DNA from: Amycolatopsis rifamycinica
GTDB lineage: Bacteria > Actinomycetota > Actinomycetes > Mycobacteriales > Pseudonocardiaceae
Assembly: GCF_000695625.1 (NCBI RefSeq)
Contig: NZ_JMQI01000047.1
Coordinates: 290,353-354,352, forward strand
Length of the DNA stretch: 64,000 nt
Reading direction: 5' to 3'
Made by a program: the position numbers and the translations under genes. Below are positions 55,617 to 64,000 of the stretch, piece by piece. The first letter of the stretch is position 1. Every line of letters starts with the position of its first letter. The notes under the pieces are model-generated. The model made no database searches, was not told the DNA's origin, and worked only from the letters and a program-made list of their open reading frames with translations.

Positions 55617-57353
55617 ATGACGGAGACGCAGCTCGGGGCACCTCCCGCGGAGAAGGACTCGACCGCGCGCCCGCTGCGGGCGTGGCAGCGGCGGGCGCTC
55701 ACGAAGTACCTGACGCAGAAGCCGAAGGACTTCCTCGCGGTGGCGACGCCCGGCGCCGGCAAGACGGTGTTCGGCCTCCGGATCGCCGCGGAACTGCTGA
55801 GCGACCGCACGGTCGAGGCGATCACCATCGTCACGCCGACCGAGCACCTCAAGCACCAGTGGGCGGCCTCGGCCGCGGCGGCCGGCATCGCCATCGACTC
55901 GAACTTCCGCAACACCACCGGCGTCACTTCGTCGGACTACAACGGCGTCGCGCTGACGTACGCGCAGGTCGCCGCGCACCCGACGCTGCACCGGGTGCGC
56001 ACGGAGAACCGCAAGACGCTGGTCATCCTCGACGAGATCCACCACGGCGGCGACGCGAAGAGCTGGGGTGACGCGATCCGCGAGGCGTTCACCCCGGCCG
56101 TGCGGCGCCTGTGCCTGACCGGGACGCCGTTCCGGTCCGACGACTCGCCGATCCCGTTCGTCACCTACGAGCCGGACGCGGGCGGCTTCCAGCGCAGCAA
56201 GGCCGACCACGCGTACGGCTACGCGGACGCGCTGGCCGACGGCGTGGTCCGGCCGGTCGTCTTCCTGGCGTATTCGGGCGAGGCGTCCTGGCGCACGAGC
56301 GCGGGCGAGGAGTTCACCGCCCGGCTCGGCGAACCGCTGACCGCGGAGCAGAACGCCCGGGCGTGGCGCACGGCACTCGACCCGGCGGGCGAGTGGATCC
56401 CGGCGGTGCTGCAGGCCGCCGACACGCGGCTGTCGCAGGTCCGCCAGAGCGTGCCGGACGCCGGCGGCCTGGTGATCGCGACCGACCAGGAGTCGGCGCG
56501 GGCGTACGCGAAGATCCTGGAGCGCATCTCGGGGGAGATGCCGACGCTGGTGCTCTCGGACGACCCGAAGGCCTCGGGCCGGATCAAGGAGTTCTCCGAG
56601 ACGAACGAGCGCTGGATCGTGGCGGTCCGCATGGTCTCCGAAGGCGTCGACGTCCCGCGGCTGGCGGTGGGCGTGTACGCGACGAGCGCGTCGACGCCGC
56701 TGTTCTTCGCCCAGGCGATCGGCCGGTACGTGCGGGCCCGCAAGAAGGGCGAGACGGCGAGCGTGTTCCTGCCGTCGGTGCCGGTGCTGCTGGAGCTGGC
56801 CAGCGAGCTGGAAGCGCAGCGCGACCACGTGCTCGGCAAGCCGCACCGCGAAAAGGAGGGCTGGGAGGACGAGCTCCTGGCCCAGGCCAACCGCACCGAG
56901 GACGAGCCGGGCGAAGAGGAGAAGGCGTTCACCTCCCTGGGCGCCTCGGCCGAGCTCGACCAGGTCATCTACGACGGCAACTCGTTCGGCACGGCGGTGT
57001 TCTCGGGCTCGGACGAGGAGCAGGAGTACCTCGGCCTGCCGGGGCTGCTGGAGCCGGACCAGGTCCGTGCCCTGCTGCGGAAGCGGCAGGAAGAGCAGAT
57101 CGCGGACGAGAAGCGCCGCAAGCCGGCCAAGGAGGAGGCTCCGCCGCCGACGGCCCGTCCGCAGTCGGTGAGCGAGCGGCTCAATGCGTTGCGCAAGGAG
57201 CTGAACGCGCTGGTGGGGATGTACCACCACCGCACGAAGAAGCCGCACGGCGCGATCCACAACGAGCTGCGGCGGGTGTGCGGGGGACCGGTGACCGCGA
57301 TGGCGACGGTCGAGCAACTCGAGGAACGGATCGTCACGCTGCGGTCCTGGTGA
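55617..57353 (+). CDS. Superfamily II DEAD/DEAH-type helicase
   Basis: A 578-residue SF2 helicase. Walker A is ATPGAGKT (about residue 43), Walker B is a DEIHH variant (about 140), motif III is LTGTPF (about 165), and motif VI is QAIGRYVRA (about 366). An acidic Glu-rich stretch (about 415-435) and a basic C-terminal region with KLNALRKELN-like helices follow. The arrangement resembles restriction-type or XPB-like helicases, but no nuclease domain or partner gene is visible. GGGAGG precedes the ATG. Confidence 0.88.
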   Translation: MTETQLGAPPAEKDSTARPLRAWQRRALTKYLTQKPKDFLAVATPGAGKTVFGLRIAAELLSDRTVEAITIVTPTEHLKHQWAASAAAAGIAIDSNFRNTTGVTSSDYNGVALTYAQVAAHPTLHRVRTENRKTLVILDEIHHGGDAKSWGDAIREAFTPAVRRLCLTGTPFRSDDSPIPFVTYEPDAGGFQRSKADHAYGYADALADGVVRPVVFLAYSGEASWRTSAGEEFTARLGEPLTAEQNARAWRTALDPAGEWIPAVLQAADTRLSQVRQSVPDAGGLVIATDQESARAYAKILERISGEMPTLVLSDDPKASGRIKEFSETNERWIVAVRMVSEGVDVPRLAVGVYATSASTPLFFAQAIGRYVRARKKGETASVFLPSVPVLLELASELEAQRDHVLGKPHREKEGWEDELLAQANRTEDEPGEEEKAFTSLGASAELDQVIYDGNSFGTAVFSGSDEEQEYLGLPGLLEPDQVRALLRKRQEEQIADEKRRKPAKEEAPPPTARPQSVSERLNALRKELNALVGMYHHRTKKPHGAIHNELRRVCGGPVTAMATVEQLEERIVTLRSW

Positions 57354-57898
57354 GGGCGGGCGGGCCCGCGCCCTGTCGCCCGGGAGGCTGAAGTTCCGGT
57401 GGTCACCGTCCGTCCCCGGGACGGCGGCATCACCGCACCGCCGAGACTTGTGACGCTGCGTATAGCGCTGTCACCGTCGGCCGCCCGTGCGTCCCTCCCG
57501 AAATGGCCTTCCGGGCACTTCACGGCCCGAAGTCCGCAAGTCGGCGACCGATCCCGCGGCGCAGCCGTGGATTCGCCACGGGTCGCGCTGGGTGCACACG
57601 ACCGGCCTAACGTCACGCCTTGATGAAACTCCGATGTAACTTACCGTGAGTGCTGGCGATCACATCGTCAGCGGATCTACTCTTTCCGGGCGAGGTTCAG
57701 CCCGTGTTGCCGAACCGTGTCCAATTGGTGTCATTTAATCGATCCAGCTATCTTCCCCGCAGCCGCTCAGCGGCATATGTTGTCGCCCACAACATATGCG
57801 CGACGGTGCGCCGGGCCTCTCCGGATCACCGTCTCGCCGGCCCGACGCACACGCCGACGGCCACTCGTCACCAATGCTTGGATCCGGAAGGAACGAGG
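57354..57898. other. Regulatory gap upstream of the xylose-type ABC operon
   Basis: About 545 bp without a credible gene, becoming AT-richer near the right end (e.g. TTTAATCGATCC at 57734-57745), as expected for a promoter. The main element is a 27-bp dyad at 57773-57799, listed separately. Confidence 0.6.
57773..57799. promoter_or_regulatory. 27-bp perfect dyad, probable ROK repressor operator
   Basis: GCATATGTTGT - CGCCC - ACAACATATGC: 11-bp perfect arms and a 5-bp spacer, about 100 bp upstream of the xylF-like ATG. Its AT content contrasts with the GC-rich surroundings. The cotranscribed ROK regulator at 61401 is the obvious candidate binder. Confidence 0.72.
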
Positions 57899-59041
57899 AT
57901 GCGCAGCAGAACCCTTACCCTCCTCGCCGCCACGGTGAGCACCGGCCTGGTGCTCACCGCTTGCGGTGCCAACAGTTCGAACAGCGGGGGCACGGGGAGC
58001 AACTCCGCTTCCTCGTCCGCCCCGGCCGCCGCCGGCGGCGGCGCCAGCGGCAAGGTCGGCGTCATCCTGCCGGAGACCGCCAGCTCGGCCCGCTGGGAAG
58101 CCTTCGACAAGCCGATGCTGCAGGCCGCCCTCGCGGCGCAGGGCTTCGACGCCGACGTCCAGAACGCCCAGGGCGACAGCCAGAAGTTCAGCAGCCTGGC
58201 CGACGGTTTCATCAGCTCCGGCGTCAAGGTCCTGATCATCGCCCCGTCCGACCCGGCCGTCGGTGCCGCGGTCGAGGCGAAGGCGAAGACCGCGGGCATC
58301 CCGGTCATCAACTACGACCGCCCGAGCCTCGGCGGCAGCGCCGAGTACTACGTCTCGTTCGACAACGAGAAGGTCGGCCAGCTCCAGGGCCAGGCCATGG
58401 CCGACGCGCTGAAGGACAAGGCCGGCGCGGGTGTCGTCCAGATCGAGGGCGCCCCGACCGACAACAACGCCACGCTCTTCACCAAGGGCCAGGACTCCGT
58501 CCTCGAGCCGCTGTTCACCTCCGGCAAGCTCAAGCGGATCCAGAAGCAGCCGATCAACGACTGGGACAACCAGCTCGGCGGCACGACGTTCGAGCAGATC
58601 TTCACCGCCAACGGCGGCAAGGTCGACGGCGTCGTCGCGGCGAACGACGGCCTGGCCGGCGCGGTCATCACCATCCTCAAGAAGAACGGCCTGAACGGCA
58701 AGATCCCGGTCACCGGCCAGGACGCCACGGCCGACGGCCTGATGGCGGTCATGCGCGGCGAGCAGTACATGACCGTGTTCAAGCCGATCAAGGAAGAGGC
58801 GGAGGCGAGCGCGAAGCTGGCCGCCGCACTGGCCAAGGGCGACAAGGCGGGCGCCGACGCCATCGCGACCGGCAAGCTGCACGACCCGCAGAACAACCGC
58901 GACATCAAGTCGGTGCTGCTCACGCCGACGACGATCCTGGCCAAGGACGTCAAGACCGTCGTGACCCAGGGCTACGTGAAGGCGACCGAGATCTGCGGTG
59001 GCGACCTCGCCGCCAAGTGCAGCTCGCTCGGCATCTCCTGA
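57899..59041 (+). CDS. xylF: Sugar ABC transporter substrate-binding lipoprotein (XylF-like)
   Basis: A 380-residue periplasmic-binding-type lipoprotein with lipobox LTAC near residue 22, a Ser/Ala/Gly linker, and a type I fold with VGVILPETASSARWEAFDKP near 52 and DGVVAANDGLAGAVI near 245. This resembles xylose/ribose-binding proteins. It starts the operon with an ATPase and a permease. The ATG at 57899 follows GGAAGGAACGAGG. Xylose is the family's best-known ligand; the actual sugar is not provable here. Confidence 0.9.
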   Translation: MRSRTLTLLAATVSTGLVLTACGANSSNSGGTGSNSASSSAPAAAGGGASGKVGVILPETASSARWEAFDKPMLQAALAAQGFDADVQNAQGDSQKFSSLADGFISSGVKVLIIAPSDPAVGAAVEAKAKTAGIPVINYDRPSLGGSAEYYVSFDNEKVGQLQGQAMADALKDKAGAGVVQIEGAPTDNNATLFTKGQDSVLEPLFTSGKLKRIQKQPINDWDNQLGGTTFEQIFTANGGKVDGVVAANDGLAGAVITILKKNGLNGKIPVTGQDATADGLMAVMRGEQYMTVFKPIKEEAEASAKLAAALAKGDKAGADAIATGKLHDPQNNRDIKSVLLTPTTILAKDVKTVVTQGYVKATEICGGDLAAKCSSLGIS

Positions 59042-59065
59042 GCCCCCGCAGTACCCCATGAACAG

Positions 59066-59106
59066 CCGGGCCGGGACGCGCACCCCGACGGCGCGTCCCG
59101 GCCCGG
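59066..59106 (+). terminator. Intercistronic stem-loop between binding protein and ATPase genes
   Basis: CCGGGCCGGGACGCG (59066-59080) pairs perfectly with 59092-59106 around an 11-nt loop. Placed after the binding-protein stop and before the ATPase ribosome site, it probably lowers downstream expression or protects the upstream mRNA. Confidence 0.75.
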
Positions 59107-59131
59107 TCCCCACCCAGGAGAAAAGCCAGCC

Positions 59132-59905
59132 ATGAGTGAGCCCATTCTCGAGATCAAGGGCCTGAACAAGAGTTTCGGCCCGGTCCACGTCCTCCACGAC
59201 GTGGACTTCGACGTGCGTGCGGGCGAAGTGACCGCACTCGTCGGCGACAACGGCGCCGGCAAGTCGACCCTCGTCAAGTGCATCGCCGGCATCCACCCGT
59301 ACGACTCGGGGGCCGTGCGGTTCAACGGCGAGGACGCCCACATCCGCGGCCCGAAGGACGCGGCCGAGCTCGGCATCGAGGTCGTCTACCAGGACCTCGC
59401 GCTCGCCGACAACCTCGACATCGTGCAGAACATGTTCCTCGGCCGCGAGCGCGGCAGCTCGTGGAAGCTCGACGAAGCCAGCATGGAGAAGGCCGCTCGC
59501 GAGACGCTGGCCTCCCTGTCGGTCCGGACCGTGAAGTCGGTCCGCACGCCGGTCTCCTCGCTGTCCGGTGGCCAGCGGCAGACCGTCGCCATCGCGAAGT
59601 CGGTGCTGTGGAACAGCAAGGTCGTCGTGCTCGACGAGCCGACCGCCGCCCTCGGTGTCGCCCAGACCCGCCAGGTGCTCGACCTGGTCCGCCGGCTCGC
59701 CGAACAGGGCCTCGGCGTCGTGCTGATCAGCCACAACATGGCCGACGTGTTCGAGGTCGCCGACCGCATCGCGGTGCTCTACCTCGGCCGGCTCGTCGCC
59801 GAGGTGCACACAAAGGACGTCACCCACGGCCAGGTCGTGGAACTGATCACCGCCGGTCGCTCCGGCGACCTCGGCCTGGCCCGGCCCGAAGCCGTGGTCC
59901 TGTGA
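59132..59905 (+). CDS. xylG: Sugar ABC transporter ATPase (XylG-like, single domain)
   Basis: A 257-residue ABC ATPase with Walker A GDNGAGKST (about residues 38-46), signature LSGGQRQ (about 144) and Walker B VVVLDEPTAAL (about 164). Monosaccharide (CUT2) ATPases usually carry two fused domains (~500 residues); this has one, so it must dimerise. AGGAG lies upstream. Its stop overlaps a possible GTG start of the permease gene. Confidence 0.9.
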   Translation: MSEPILEIKGLNKSFGPVHVLHDVDFDVRAGEVTALVGDNGAGKSTLVKCIAGIHPYDSGAVRFNGEDAHIRGPKDAAELGIEVVYQDLALADNLDIVQNMFLGRERGSSWKLDEASMEKAARETLASLSVRTVKSVRTPVSSLSGGQRQTVAIAKSVLWNSKVVVLDEPTAALGVAQTRQVLDLVRRLAEQGLGVVLISHNMADVFEVADRIAVLYLGRLVAEVHTKDVTHGQVVELITAGRSGDLGLARPEAVVL

Positions 59906-59925
59906 GCGGGAAGAAAGAACCCGAA

Positions 59926-61389
59926 ATGACTGAGACCCCTGCCAAGCACGAGGTCGGCACCCCCGCCGACGCGCTCGCGCAGACCCAGAACCCCTCCGCG
60001 GCGATCTCCGACTTCGGCATCGACACGACATCGATGTCAACCGGCGAGGCCGTCCGCGACTACTTCGCGCGCCTGCGGGCCGGCGAACTCGGCGCGCTGC
60101 CGTCGCTGTTCGGCCTGCTCGTGCTGGTGATCCTGTTCAGCGCGCTGTCAGACAACTTCTTCACCCTGGCCAACATCGCGAACGTGTTCCCGCAGGGCGC
60201 GGGCGTCATCATCATCGCGATGGGCATCGTGTTCGTGCTGCTGCTCGGCGAGATCGATCTCGCCGCCGGTGTGGCCTCCGGTGTCGCCGCCTCCGTGATG
60301 GCCCTGCACTACGTGCACACCGGGAACCTGCTGGGCACCCTGGGCACCGGCGTGTTCATCACGTTCATCGGGGTCCTCGCCGTGGCCATGCTGCTGTCCG
60401 CCTACCAGCGGATCTGGGCCGGTTCCGCGCTTTCCCTGATCGGCCTGCTGATCGTCGCGATCGGCGTCCCGGCCAACGCCTGGCTCGAGATCCTGCTGGC
60501 CATCTGCGTCGGCACCGCGATCGGCTGCATCACCGGGTTCCTCGTGTCGAAGATCGGCATGCCGTCCTTCGTCGTGACGCTGGCGCTGTTCATCGTGTGG
60601 CAGGGCGTCCTGCTGCAGTTCATCGGTGAGGGCGGCACGATCGGCATCAGCAACTCGGACGTCCTGTACAAGATCGCCAACGGCAACCTGAACATCCTGG
60701 GCAGCTGGATCTTCTTCCTCGTCGCCGCCGGCGGGTTCGCGGTGATCACGCTGACCAGCCACTTCAAGCGGCTCCAGCGCGGCCTGGTCGTCCAGCCGAC
60801 GGCACTGGTGATGATCAAGGTCGGCGCGCTCGTCGTGCTGTCGGCGATCGGCACCTGGCTGCTGACGATCGACCGCTCGCCGAACAAGACGGTCGTGACG
60901 ATCCAGGGCGTCCCGTACGTCATCCCGATCATGCTGGCGCTGCTGGTGGCCGGCACCTACGTGCTCAACCGCACCAAGTACGGCCGGTACGTCTACGCGG
61001 TCGGCGGCAACAAGGAAGCCGCCCGCCGCGCCGGTATCGACGTGCCGAAGATCCGGGCGAGCGTGTTCGTCATCGGCTCGGCCGTCGCGGCCATCGGCGG
61101 CATCGTCGCCGCGTCGAAGGTCGGTTCGGTCAGCCCGCAGTCCGGTGGCCTCAACACGCTGCTGTTCTCCGTGGGTGCCGCGGTCATCGGCGGCACGTCG
61201 CTGTTCGGCGGCAAGGGCCGGGTGGCCGACGCCGTGGTCGGCGGGCTCGTGATCGCCGTCGTCATCAACGGTCTGGGCCTGCTCAAGCAGCCCGCCGCGG
61301 TGGTCAACATCATCACCGGTCTGGTCCTGCTCCTCGCCGCCACGGTCGACGCGCTGTCCCGGCGCCGCGCGGCTGCGTCGGCGCGCTGA
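59926..61389 (+). CDS. xylH: Sugar ABC transporter permease (XylH-like)
   Basis: A 487-residue permease of the BPD_transp_2 family with an N-terminal cytoplasmic segment of about 55 residues and many helices. It includes LLLGEIDLAAGVASG (about 105), GCITGFLVSKIGMPSFVVTLA (first part near 200) and YVYAVGGNKEAARRAGI (about 360). ATG at 59926 was chosen; a GTG at 59902 overlapping the ATPase stop (GTGA) would add eight residues. It completes the F-G-H transporter. Confidence 0.9.
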   Translation: MTETPAKHEVGTPADALAQTQNPSAAISDFGIDTTSMSTGEAVRDYFARLRAGELGALPSLFGLLVLVILFSALSDNFFTLANIANVFPQGAGVIIIAMGIVFVLLLGEIDLAAGVASGVAASVMALHYVHTGNLLGTLGTGVFITFIGVLAVAMLLSAYQRIWAGSALSLIGLLIVAIGVPANAWLEILLAICVGTAIGCITGFLVSKIGMPSFVVTLALFIVWQGVLLQFIGEGGTIGISNSDVLYKIANGNLNILGSWIFFLVAAGGFAVITLTSHFKRLQRGLVVQPTALVMIKVGALVVLSAIGTWLLTIDRSPNKTVVTIQGVPYVIPIMLALLVAGTYVLNRTKYGRYVYAVGGNKEAARRAGIDVPKIRASVFVIGSAVAAIGGIVAASKVGSVSPQSGGLNTLLFSVGAAVIGGTSLFGGKGRVADAVVGGLVIAVVINGLGLLKQPAAVVNIITGLVLLLAATVDALSRRRAAASAR

Positions 61390-61400
61390 CCGCCCGTGGG

Positions 61401-62582
61401 ATGATCAAACCCGTGACCAGCTCGCCCGTTGCTCGACCTGACGAGGTGCGCCGGCACAACCGCACGACCCTGCTTCGCCTGCTGCACGTCGGCGGGCCGA
61501 GCACCCGGGCGACCCTGGCCACCCAGCTGGGGCTCAACCGGAGCACGATCAAGACCCTCGTCGACGGGCTGGCGGAAGCCGGCGTCGTCGAGGAAAAGGT
61601 GCCGAGGCCGGGACGAGGGGCGGGCCGCCCCTCGCTCCTGGTCCTGCCCCAGCCGCACGCGGCGGTCGTGCTCGCGGTCGACCTGCAGGTCGAGCACGTC
61701 GCGATCGCCCTGGTCGGGCTCGGCGGGCAGATCCTGGGCCGCAACAGCTGGAACCTGCGCGGCCGGATGGGCCAGCCGGACGAGGTCATCACGCACGTCA
61801 TCGAGTCGACGGCCATCCTGGCCGGCGACCTCGACGTGACCCCGGTGGCGGCCGGGGTGTCGGTGCCCGGCGTCGTCCGGCGGGCCGACGGGTACGTGCA
61901 CGAGGCGCCGAACCTGCGCTGGACCGACGTCGCCCTCGGCGACCGGCTCGGCGGGGTGCTCCAGATCCCGATCCTGGTCGGCAACGACGCCGAGTTCGGC
62001 GCGGTCGCCGAGCACCTGCGCGGCGCGGCCCGCGGGGCGTCCGACGTGGTGTACATCTCGGCGGACGTCGGGGTCGGCGGCGGCGTCATCGCCGAGGGTT
62101 CGGCGCTGCGCGGCGGCTCGGGTTACGTCGGCGAGATCGGGCACATGGTCATCCGGCCGGACGGGCGGCCCTGCTACTGCGGCAGCAGCGGCTGCTGGGA
62201 GACCGAGGTCGGCGAGGCGGCGCTGTGCCGGGCGCTCGGGCTGGCGGAGGACACCCCGCGCGGGGCGATCCTGTTCGAGCTGCGGGAGCTGGGGCGCGAC
62301 CCGGAGGCGGCGCTGACGCGGCTCGAGGAGTTCGCCGAGTGGCTGACGCTGGGGCTGATCAACGTCGTCAACCTGCTGGGACCGCAGCTGGTGATCCTCG
62401 GCGACCTGCTGACGGTGCTGCCGGAGGCGGTGCTGCGGCACGTCGGCGCCGAGGTGCGCCGGCGCAGCCTGGTGAGCCGGGCGGTCGGGGGCACGCGGAT
62501 CGTCAGCTCGGCGCTGGGGGCCGACGGGAAGCTGCTCGGCGCCGCCGAGGTGGCGTTCGAAGTCGTGCTGGATTCTGTCTGA
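61401..62582 (+). CDS. ROK-family transcriptional repressor
   Basis: A 393-residue XylR/NagC-type ROK regulator. It has an N-terminal winged HTH (about residues 18-75, RATLATQLGLNRSTIKTLVDG in part) and a sugar-kinase-like domain with VGNDAEFGA (catalytic-type Asp retained, about 193). The zinc/ROK motif CYCGSSGCWE is near 256, preceded by GEIGHM. It lies 11 bp after the permease gene and probably controls the operon by binding the dyad at 57773-57799 unless sugar is bound. Confidence 0.92.
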   Translation: MIKPVTSSPVARPDEVRRHNRTTLLRLLHVGGPSTRATLATQLGLNRSTIKTLVDGLAEAGVVEEKVPRPGRGAGRPSLLVLPQPHAAVVLAVDLQVEHVAIALVGLGGQILGRNSWNLRGRMGQPDEVITHVIESTAILAGDLDVTPVAAGVSVPGVVRRADGYVHEAPNLRWTDVALGDRLGGVLQIPILVGNDAEFGAVAEHLRGAARGASDVVYISADVGVGGGVIAEGSALRGGSGYVGEIGHMVIRPDGRPCYCGSSGCWETEVGEAALCRALGLAEDTPRGAILFELRELGRDPEAALTRLEEFAEWLTLGLINVVNLLGPQLVILGDLLTVLPEAVLRHVGAEVRRRSLVSRAVGGTRIVSSALGADGKLLGAAEVAFEVVLDSV

Positions 62583-62662
62583 TTTTCTGTCCGGTTCCGT
62601 GTCCGGAATCACCGCCTATCGAGGCGAAACCGTGATTTATGACACGCAATCTGCAAGATGCA

Positions 62663-62700
62663 GAAAGGCGGTCGGCGCCTGTGCGCACCGGCCGCCTTTC
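62663..62700. terminator. Bidirectional hairpin between ROK and DUF7455 genes
   Basis: GAAAGGCGG (62663-62671) pairs with CCGCCTTTC (62692-62700), with further pairing inside (TCGGCGC/GCACCGG) and TGCAGA/TCTGCA outside. It lies between convergent stops. Confidence 0.75.
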
Positions 62701-62713
62701 GGCGTCTGCAGGG

Positions 62714-62893
62714 TTACCGCTGGATGTCGGCGGACAGTTCCTTGAGCTTGGCCTCGTGCTCGCGGGCGTGGTGCCCGCAGAAGAGCAGTTCGCCACCGGT
62801 GCTGAGGATGGCTCGTACCTGAGCTGCTGCTCCGCACCGGTCACAGCGGTCGGCGGCGGTCAGTTCGGGGCGGGTGAGCGTCGGCGATGTCAT
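62714..62893 (-). CDS. Small DUF7455-type zinc protein
   Basis: A 59-residue protein with CDRCGAAAQVRA (CxxC) and FCGHHAREHE (Cys plus His cluster), a likely zinc-binding fold seen in many actinobacteria. ATG at 62893 has GGGAGGGAG upstream; a longer frame to 62959 is less likely. Function unknown. Confidence 0.8.
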   Translation of the reverse strand: MTSPTLTRPELTAADRCDRCGAAAQVRAILSTGGELLFCGHHAREHEAKLKELSADIQR

Positions 62894-63158
62894 GGGGGTC
62901 TCCCTCCGTCCCGGCACCGGTCGCCCGGTGCCATCGATCCAGCTACGCCCACTTGGCACTGATGCCGGTGGCGGCGATCGCCTCCGGCTCCGCGTGTTCG
63001 TGCTTCCACTGTTCCAGACGTTTCGCGGCTCGCAAGTGTTCCCGCGCCGGTGGGACCTGAGTCACGCCGATTTACCCCGGATGCCGTAGCGAAGTCCCGC
63101 ATTCCAGGAGACGATTACCCGGAGAGTTACATTTTCCGTGGTCAGGCACCATGAGCTG

Positions 63159-64000
63159 GTGAGTACGGTGACTTCCCCACGACGGCTTTCCTCCGTCCCC
63201 GCTCCGCTCTTGTTCGTTCTCAGCGGAATTTCGATGTACGCCGGAGCGGCGGTGGCGGTCGACCTTTTCGGCCACGCGACCCCGGCGGGCGTGGCCTGGC
63301 TCCGCTGCCTGGGCGCGGCGGTGGTCCTGCTGGCCTGGCGCCGCCCGGGCCGCGCGGCCTGGCGGGGCAGGCGCCTGCTGCTGGCGGTGGTGTTCGGCGT
63401 GGTGACGGCGGGCATGAACGTCCTGTTCTACGAGGCGATCGCCCGGCTGCCCCTGGGCACGGCGGTGGCGATGGAGTTCGCGGGCCCGGTGGTGGTGGCG
63501 GCCCTGGGCTCCCGCACGCTGCGCGACGTGCTGGCCCTGGTCCTGGTGGCGGCCGGGGTGGTGGCGATCGCGGACGTCCGCATCGGCGGCAGCTTCTGGG
63601 GCGTGCTGTTCGCCCTGGGCGCGGCGGCGGCCTGGGCGGGCTACATCCTCCTGGGCAAGCGAGTGGCGGTGGGCGGCGACGGCCTCGACAGCCTGGCGAT
63701 CGGCTTCCTCGCGGGAACGGTGGTGTTGTCCCCGCTCGCGCTGGGAACGGGCCCGGTGTGGTCTTCGCCACGGCTGCTGCTGTGGGGGATCGGGGTCGGG
63801 GTGCTGTCGACGGTGGTGCCGTACGCGCTGGACCAGGTGGTGTTGCGCCGGCTGGGCCAGGCCCGCTTCGCGACGCTGCTGGCGCTGCTGCCGGTGACGG
63901 CGGGGGTGATGGGGTTCGCGCTGCTCGGGCAGGTGCCGAGCGTGGCGGAGGCGGTGGGGACGCTGGCGGTGGTGGCTGGGGTGGCGTTGAGGGGGCGGGA
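63159..64000 (+). CDS. EamA/RhtA-family exporter (partial, C-terminus beyond window)
   Basis: At least 280 residues of a 10-helix drug/metabolite transporter of the RhtA type (threonine/homoserine-like efflux). Two EamA repeats are visible; the first contains GVAWLRCLGAAVVLL (about residue 45) and FYEAIARLPLGTAVAMEFAGPV (first part, about 90), the second VVPYALDQVVLRRLG (about 223). Start at GTG 63159 or 63168. The frame is open to the window end, near the expected C-terminus. Confidence 0.87.
   Translation, partial: MSTVTSPRRLSSVPAPLLFVLSGISMYAGAAVAVDLFGHATPAGVAWLRCLGAAVVLLAWRRPGRAAWRGRRLLLAVVFGVVTAGMNVLFYEAIARLPLGTAVAMEFAGPVVVAALGSRTLRDVLALVLVAAGVVAIADVRIGGSFWGVLFALGAAAAWAGYILLGKRVAVGGDGLDSLAIGFLAGTVVLSPLALGTGPVWSSPRLLLWGIGVGVLSTVVPYALDQVVLRRLGQARFATLLALLPVTAGVMGFALLGQVPSVAEAVGTLAVVAGVALRGR

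Noticed and set aside
55617..57353. SF2 helicase as part of a defence or restriction system
   Set aside because: No methylase, nuclease or other defence partner is adjacent; the neighbours are ordinary membrane and transport genes.
57399..57623. 74-codon plus-strand frame before the xylose operon
   Set aside because: No family pattern, weak start context; the region is better explained as leader/promoter.
57767..60040. 757-codon minus-strand frame opposite the xylF/xylG genes
   Set aside because: Antisense shadow of strongly supported transporter genes.

Overview
The window is about 64 kb of very GC-rich, gene-dense actinobacterial chromosome. Codon use, many GTG starts, a mycobacterial-type SigB, DUF3039/DUF3099 small proteins and a KstR-type cholesterol side-chain locus all point to a mycolic-acid-related or Pseudonocardiaceae lineage. 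Amycolatopsis is my best guess, from overall look only. Both window edges cut a gene: a UvrA-like protein on the left and an EamA-type exporter on the right. I see no rRNA, tRNA, IS element, prophage or true CRISPR array.

Layout. 1-4.3 kb: leftward AraC / VOC / MFS / half-AraC / UvrA-like operon that looks like a small-molecule resistance unit. 4.4-6.9 kb: LysR regulator divergent from a DHA2-type MFS pump. 7.2-15.1 kb: ECF sigma and zinc anti-sigma pair flanked by two secreted/membrane operons. To the left lie a lipoprotein, DUF4142, a four-His haem membrane protein, a ferredoxin and an FAD reductase; to the right lie a DUF1996 protein and a tandem CxGxC lipoprotein. Both flanking operons carry the same promoter, TTTTGAACC-N13-GTCCGTATCCCC, pointing outward. 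15.1-15.9 kb: a repeat field. 15.9-19.5 kb: double-module Lrp regulator, M20 peptidase and amidohydrolase. 19.6-20.8 kb: an AT-richer pentapeptide-like membrane protein.

21.7-33.7 kb: cholesterol/steroid catabolism. It contains fadA5-like and cyp125-like genes (divergent), then ltp3/ltp4/DUF35, echA19-like and fadD19-like genes, then a nitronate-monooxygenase-family enzyme. Five sites match the KstR operator TNNAACNNGTTNNA at 13 or 14 of 14 positions. A dienelactone hydrolase, a transglutaminase and a YihY protein are interposed. 34-41 kb: secreted trypsin, permease/GntR pair, paired lipoproteins, an RlpA-fold secreted protein and class I fumarase. 41.4-50.9 kb: SigB with an ECF-type promoter, Dtd, methyltransferase, M20 amidohydrolase, a pseudouridine catabolic pair with HD and Spo0M genes, and small zinc proteins. 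51-57.4 kb: RND efflux pump, YihY, SF2 helicase. 57.9-62.6 kb: xylose-type ABC transporter with a ROK repressor and a palindromic operator.

The most notable signals are these: (i) the two-operon ECF regulon encoding an apparent trans-membrane electron path to secreted Cys-containing lipoproteins; (ii) several short DNA repeat families. The repeats are an 18-bp CACGTG palindrome at gene 3' ends, a hairpin repeat with a fixed loop and compensatory stem changes, a ~21-bp tandem/dispersed repeat, and TCCAC-W-GTGGA palindromes kept inside genes by rare codons. All function calls rest on reading the sequence and on family knowledge; no searches were run.
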